Source: Microbacterium pumilum (GTDB lineage Bacteria > Actinomycetota > Actinomycetes > Actinomycetales > Microbacteriaceae). From it: a DNA stretch of 64,000 nt. This document shows positions 61,776-64,000 of the stretch, piece after piece; within the stretch, counting starts at the first letter, position 1; each line of letters opens with the position of its first letter. The notes under the pieces were generated by a model that was given only the letters and a program-made list of their open reading frames with translations, made no database searches and was not told where the DNA came from. A program made the position numbers and the translations under genes. Where the stretch lies: contig NZ_BAAAOH010000001.1 in NCBI RefSeq assembly GCF_039530225.1, positions 1,178,001 through 1,242,000 of the forward strand, in the 5' to 3' direction.

Positions 61776-64000
61776 TCAGGCGGGCTGCGGCGCCCTCAAG
61801 GCGGTGTCGACGGCGATGGTGGGTGGCGATGCGGGCTGAAAGCGGCGCAGCCGAAGACTGTTGGTGACGACGAACACGGATGACAGCGCCATCGCGGCGG
61901 CGGCGACCAGCGGGTTCAGCAGGCCGAGCATCGCGATCGGAATGGCCGCGATGTTGTACGCGAACGCCCAGAACAGGTTGCCCTTGATGGTGCCCAGGGT
62001 GCGGCGGGCCAGCCGGATTGCATCGGCGACCACCAGGAGGTCGCCGGAGGCGATGGTCACGTCGCTGGCTGCGATCGCCGCGTCCGTTCCTCCGCCCATC
62101 GCGACCCCGAGGTCTGCCGCGGCGAGCGCGGCGGCGTCGTTGACGCCGTCACCGACCATCGCGACAACCCGGCCGGCAGACTGCAGTTCTCGGATCACGT
62201 CAAGCTTTCCGGCAGGGGTCACACCGGCGAGGACCTCGTCGATTCCGACGATCGCGGCGATGTGCTGCCCCGCTCCCTCGTTATCGCCGGTGAGTAGCAC
62301 CGGGCGGAGCCCGAGCGCACGGAAGCGTGCGATCGCTTCCGCGCTCGTCGGTTTGACGGTGTCCGAGACGGCGATGGTTCCCAGGAATTCGCCGTCGCGG
62401 GCGACCGCGATCACGGTGGCGCCCGCCGCTTCGACTGTCTCGGCTTCGCTGCGACTCTGGATCGGTAGGTGCACGCCCCACTGGTCTTCGACCCACAGCG
62501 GGCGTCCGGCGACCACGAACGATCCGTCGACGATGGCCTGAACGCCGAACCCGGCGTGGGAAGCGAACGCCTCGGCGACGGGCGGGACGCTATCGGCGGC
62601 GGCGACGATCGCGCGGGCCACCGGGTGCTCGGACCCCCACTCGGCACTGGCGGCGATCCGCAGCAGCTCGTCCTCGGTGATGCCGGGGGCCGGTCTCACG
62701 GTGGTGACGGTCATGGTGCCGCGGGTGATGGTGCCGGTCTTGTCGAGCACGATGGTGTCGACCAGCCGTGTCTGCTCCAGCACCTGCGGGCCGCGGATGA
62801 GGATCCCCAGCTGCGAACCGCGGCCGGTGCCGACCAGCAGCGCGGTCGGTGTGGCGAGGCCGAGCGCGCACGGGCAGGCGATGATCAACGTCGCGACCGC
62901 CGCAGTGAACGCAACGTCAAGCGAGCCGCCGACAAGCAACCATCCGACGAACGCAATGATCGCGAGCAGGATCACGACCGGGACGAAGATCGCCGAGACC
63001 CGGTCGGCGAGCCGCTGCACGCGAGCCTTTCCCGTTTGGGCTTCGTCCATCAGTCGTTGCATGCGCGCGAGTTCGGTGTCGGCGCCGACCCGTGTGATCT
63101 CGACGATGAGTCGACCGCCGACGTTCAGGGTTGCGCCGACCACTCGCGATCCGGTGGTGACCTCTACGGGGATGGATTCGCCGGTGAGCATGCTGGCATC
63201 GATCGCGGATGCCCCATCAACTATGAGTCCGTCGGAGGGGATCTTCTCTCCGGGGCGCACCAGCACTCGGTCGCCGACGGCAAGCTGTGCGACTGGGACG
63301 TGCTGCTCGAGCCCGTCGACGAGGCGGGTGGCGTCTTTCGCCCCCAAGTGCAGAAGTGCATGGAGCGCTTCCGAAGACGACTTCTTCGCCCGCGCCTCCG
63401 CGTACCGGCCAGCGAGGATGAACACCGTGACCAGGGCCGTGACTTCGAGGTAGATCTCCCCGCTTCCCGACTCAGGGGTGCTGAACAGGGTGAAAGTCAT
63501 GTGCATGCCCGGCATCCCGGCCATGCCGAAGAACAGTGCGTACAGTGACCAGCCGAATGAGGCGATCACGCCGAGGCTGATCAGGGTGTCCATCGTCGCG
63601 GCACCGTGCCGGGCGTTCACGAACGCGGCACGGTGGAACGGCCACGCACCCCACACCGCGACGGGGGCTGTCAGCGCCAGCGCCAGCCATTGCCAGTTCG
63701 GGAACTGCAGCGCCGGGATCATCGACATCAACGCGACCGGCACCGCCAGGGCGGTGGTGATCAGCAGCCGCCGGCGCAGTAACACCAACTCCGGGTCCTC
63801 AGCGGGTGTTGTGGATGTGGGCTCGTCGAAAATCGGCACCGGAAGCGCCGCGCCGTAGCCGGCGGACTCGACGGCGGCGATCAGCTCCGCAGTCTCAACC
63901 CCGTCGGTGCGCACGCGAGCTTTCTCGGTCGCGTAGTTGACCGTCGCCTCCACGCCCGGCAGCTTGTTGAGCTTGCGCTCGATCCGGGTGGCGCAGGACG
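61776..64000 (-). CDS. copA: Copper-exporting P1B-type ATPase (CopA-like), 5' end outside window
   Basis: The frame is open to the right edge; codons before 63953 read [29 protein letters not shown], the end of a CxxC-type HMA domain, so the true start is beyond 64000. Later motifs are TGES in [14 protein letters not shown] in [28 protein letters not shown], the HP-locus GSEHPVAR and [23 protein letters not shown] and the cysteine HMA domain fit Cu(I) export. This and the CPD-type ATPase make a two-pump copper block. Confidence 0.9.
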   Translation of the reverse strand, partial: SCATRIERKLNKLPGVEATVNYATEKARVRTDGVETAELIAAVESAGYGAALPVPIFDEPTSTTPAEDPELVLLRRRLLITTALAVPVALMSMIPALQFPNWQWLALALTAPVAVWGAWPFHRAAFVNARHGAATMDTLISLGVIASFGWSLYALFFGMAGMPGMHMTFTLFSTPESGSGEIYLEVTALVTVFILAGRYAEARAKKSSSEALHALLHLGAKDATRLVDGLEQHVPVAQLAVGDRVLVRPGEKIPSDGLIVDGASAIDASMLTGESIPVEVTTGSRVVGATLNVGGRLIVEITRVGADTELARMQRLMDEAQTGKARVQRLADRVSAIFVPVVILLAIIAFVGWLLVGGSLDVAFTAAVATLIIACPCALGLATPTALLVGTGRGSQLGILIRGPQVLEQTRLVDTIVLDKTGTITRGTMTVTTVRPAPGITEDELLRIAASAEWGSEHPVARAIVAAADSVPPVAEAFASHAGFGVQAIVDGSFVVAGRPLWVEDQWGVHLPIQSRSEAETVEAAGATVIAVARDGEFLGTIAVSDTVKPTSAEAIARFRALGLRPVLLTGDNEGAGQHIAAIVGIDEVLAGVTPAGKLDVIRELQSAGRVVAMVGDGVNDAAALAAADLGVAMGGGTDAAIAASDVTIASGDLLVVADAIRLARRTLGTIKGNLFWAFAYNIAAIPIAMLGLLNPLVAAAAMALSSVFVVTNSLRLRRFQPASPPTIAVDTALRAPQPA

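Noticed and set aside
1..64000. CRISPR array, rRNA or complete tRNA genes
   Set aside because: No regularly spaced repeats of 23-40 bases and no rRNA or full tRNA features were seen.

Overview
The window is high-GC DNA with actinobacterial gene content: SCO6880-type conjugation genes, STAND/LuxR regulators, many GTG starts and frequent ATGA stop/start overlaps. A Microbacterium-like member of the Microbacteriaceae is the best guess, made from gene content only. Nearly everything visible is accessory DNA, built from several mobile or formerly mobile pieces.

1-15.6 kb: remains of a recombinase block, two paralogous small proteins, a thioredoxin-fold protein and a zinc-ribbon protein. A long minus-strand conjugation operon follows, reading from 13.5 kb down to 2.8 kb: VirB8-like protein, M23 peptidase, pilin-like membrane protein, TrbL-like channel, SCO6880 protein, VirB4-like ATPase, ParA-like ATPase, TraG/VirD4 coupling protein, HNH-like protein, hypothetical protein, SSB. 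No relaxase is visible. A small winged-helix regulator with a candidate operator is divergent from it.

15.8-18.6 kb: an IS110-family element, a broken parB gene and an IS481-family element with a 15-bp target duplication. The IS481 element sits inside an att-like sequence that ends in a tRNA 3' end. A diverged second copy of that att-like sequence lies at 37.55-37.64 kb.

18.9-36.9 kb, between the two att-like copies: a putative sulfatase island. It holds a STAND/LuxR regulator, an MFS exporter, two cytosolic type I sulfatases, the formylglycine-generating enzyme that would activate them, two BASS-family transporters, a TRIC-type channel, DUF1269- and DUF2254-like membrane proteins and a large lipoprotein. 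One promoter motif, TTTCATCTCATCGGYATGA, occurs before three of its transcription units, which suggests one regulon.

36.9-47.3 kb: att debris with paired short repeats, a decayed XRE regulator, a Bcr/CflA-type exporter, dehydrogenases, a cyclophilin-like lipoprotein, and two units (MDR oxidoreductase-DUF805-ABC/FtsX; DUF2306-small protein) that share an 18-bp palindromic operator. Next to them is a kinase-STAND-LuxR regulator (47.3-51.0 kb) that is frameshifted exactly in the kinase catalytic loop.

51-57.4 kb: XRE-cupin regulator and thioredoxin-reductase-like flavoprotein, then two TetR genes (the second frameshifted at codon 4) and a serine hydrolase / alpha-beta hydrolase / DUF4386 operon.

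57.6-64 kb: a copper-resistance block with two heavy-metal P-type ATPases, a DUF305 lipoprotein and a DUF6153 protein. The second ATPase runs off the window end.
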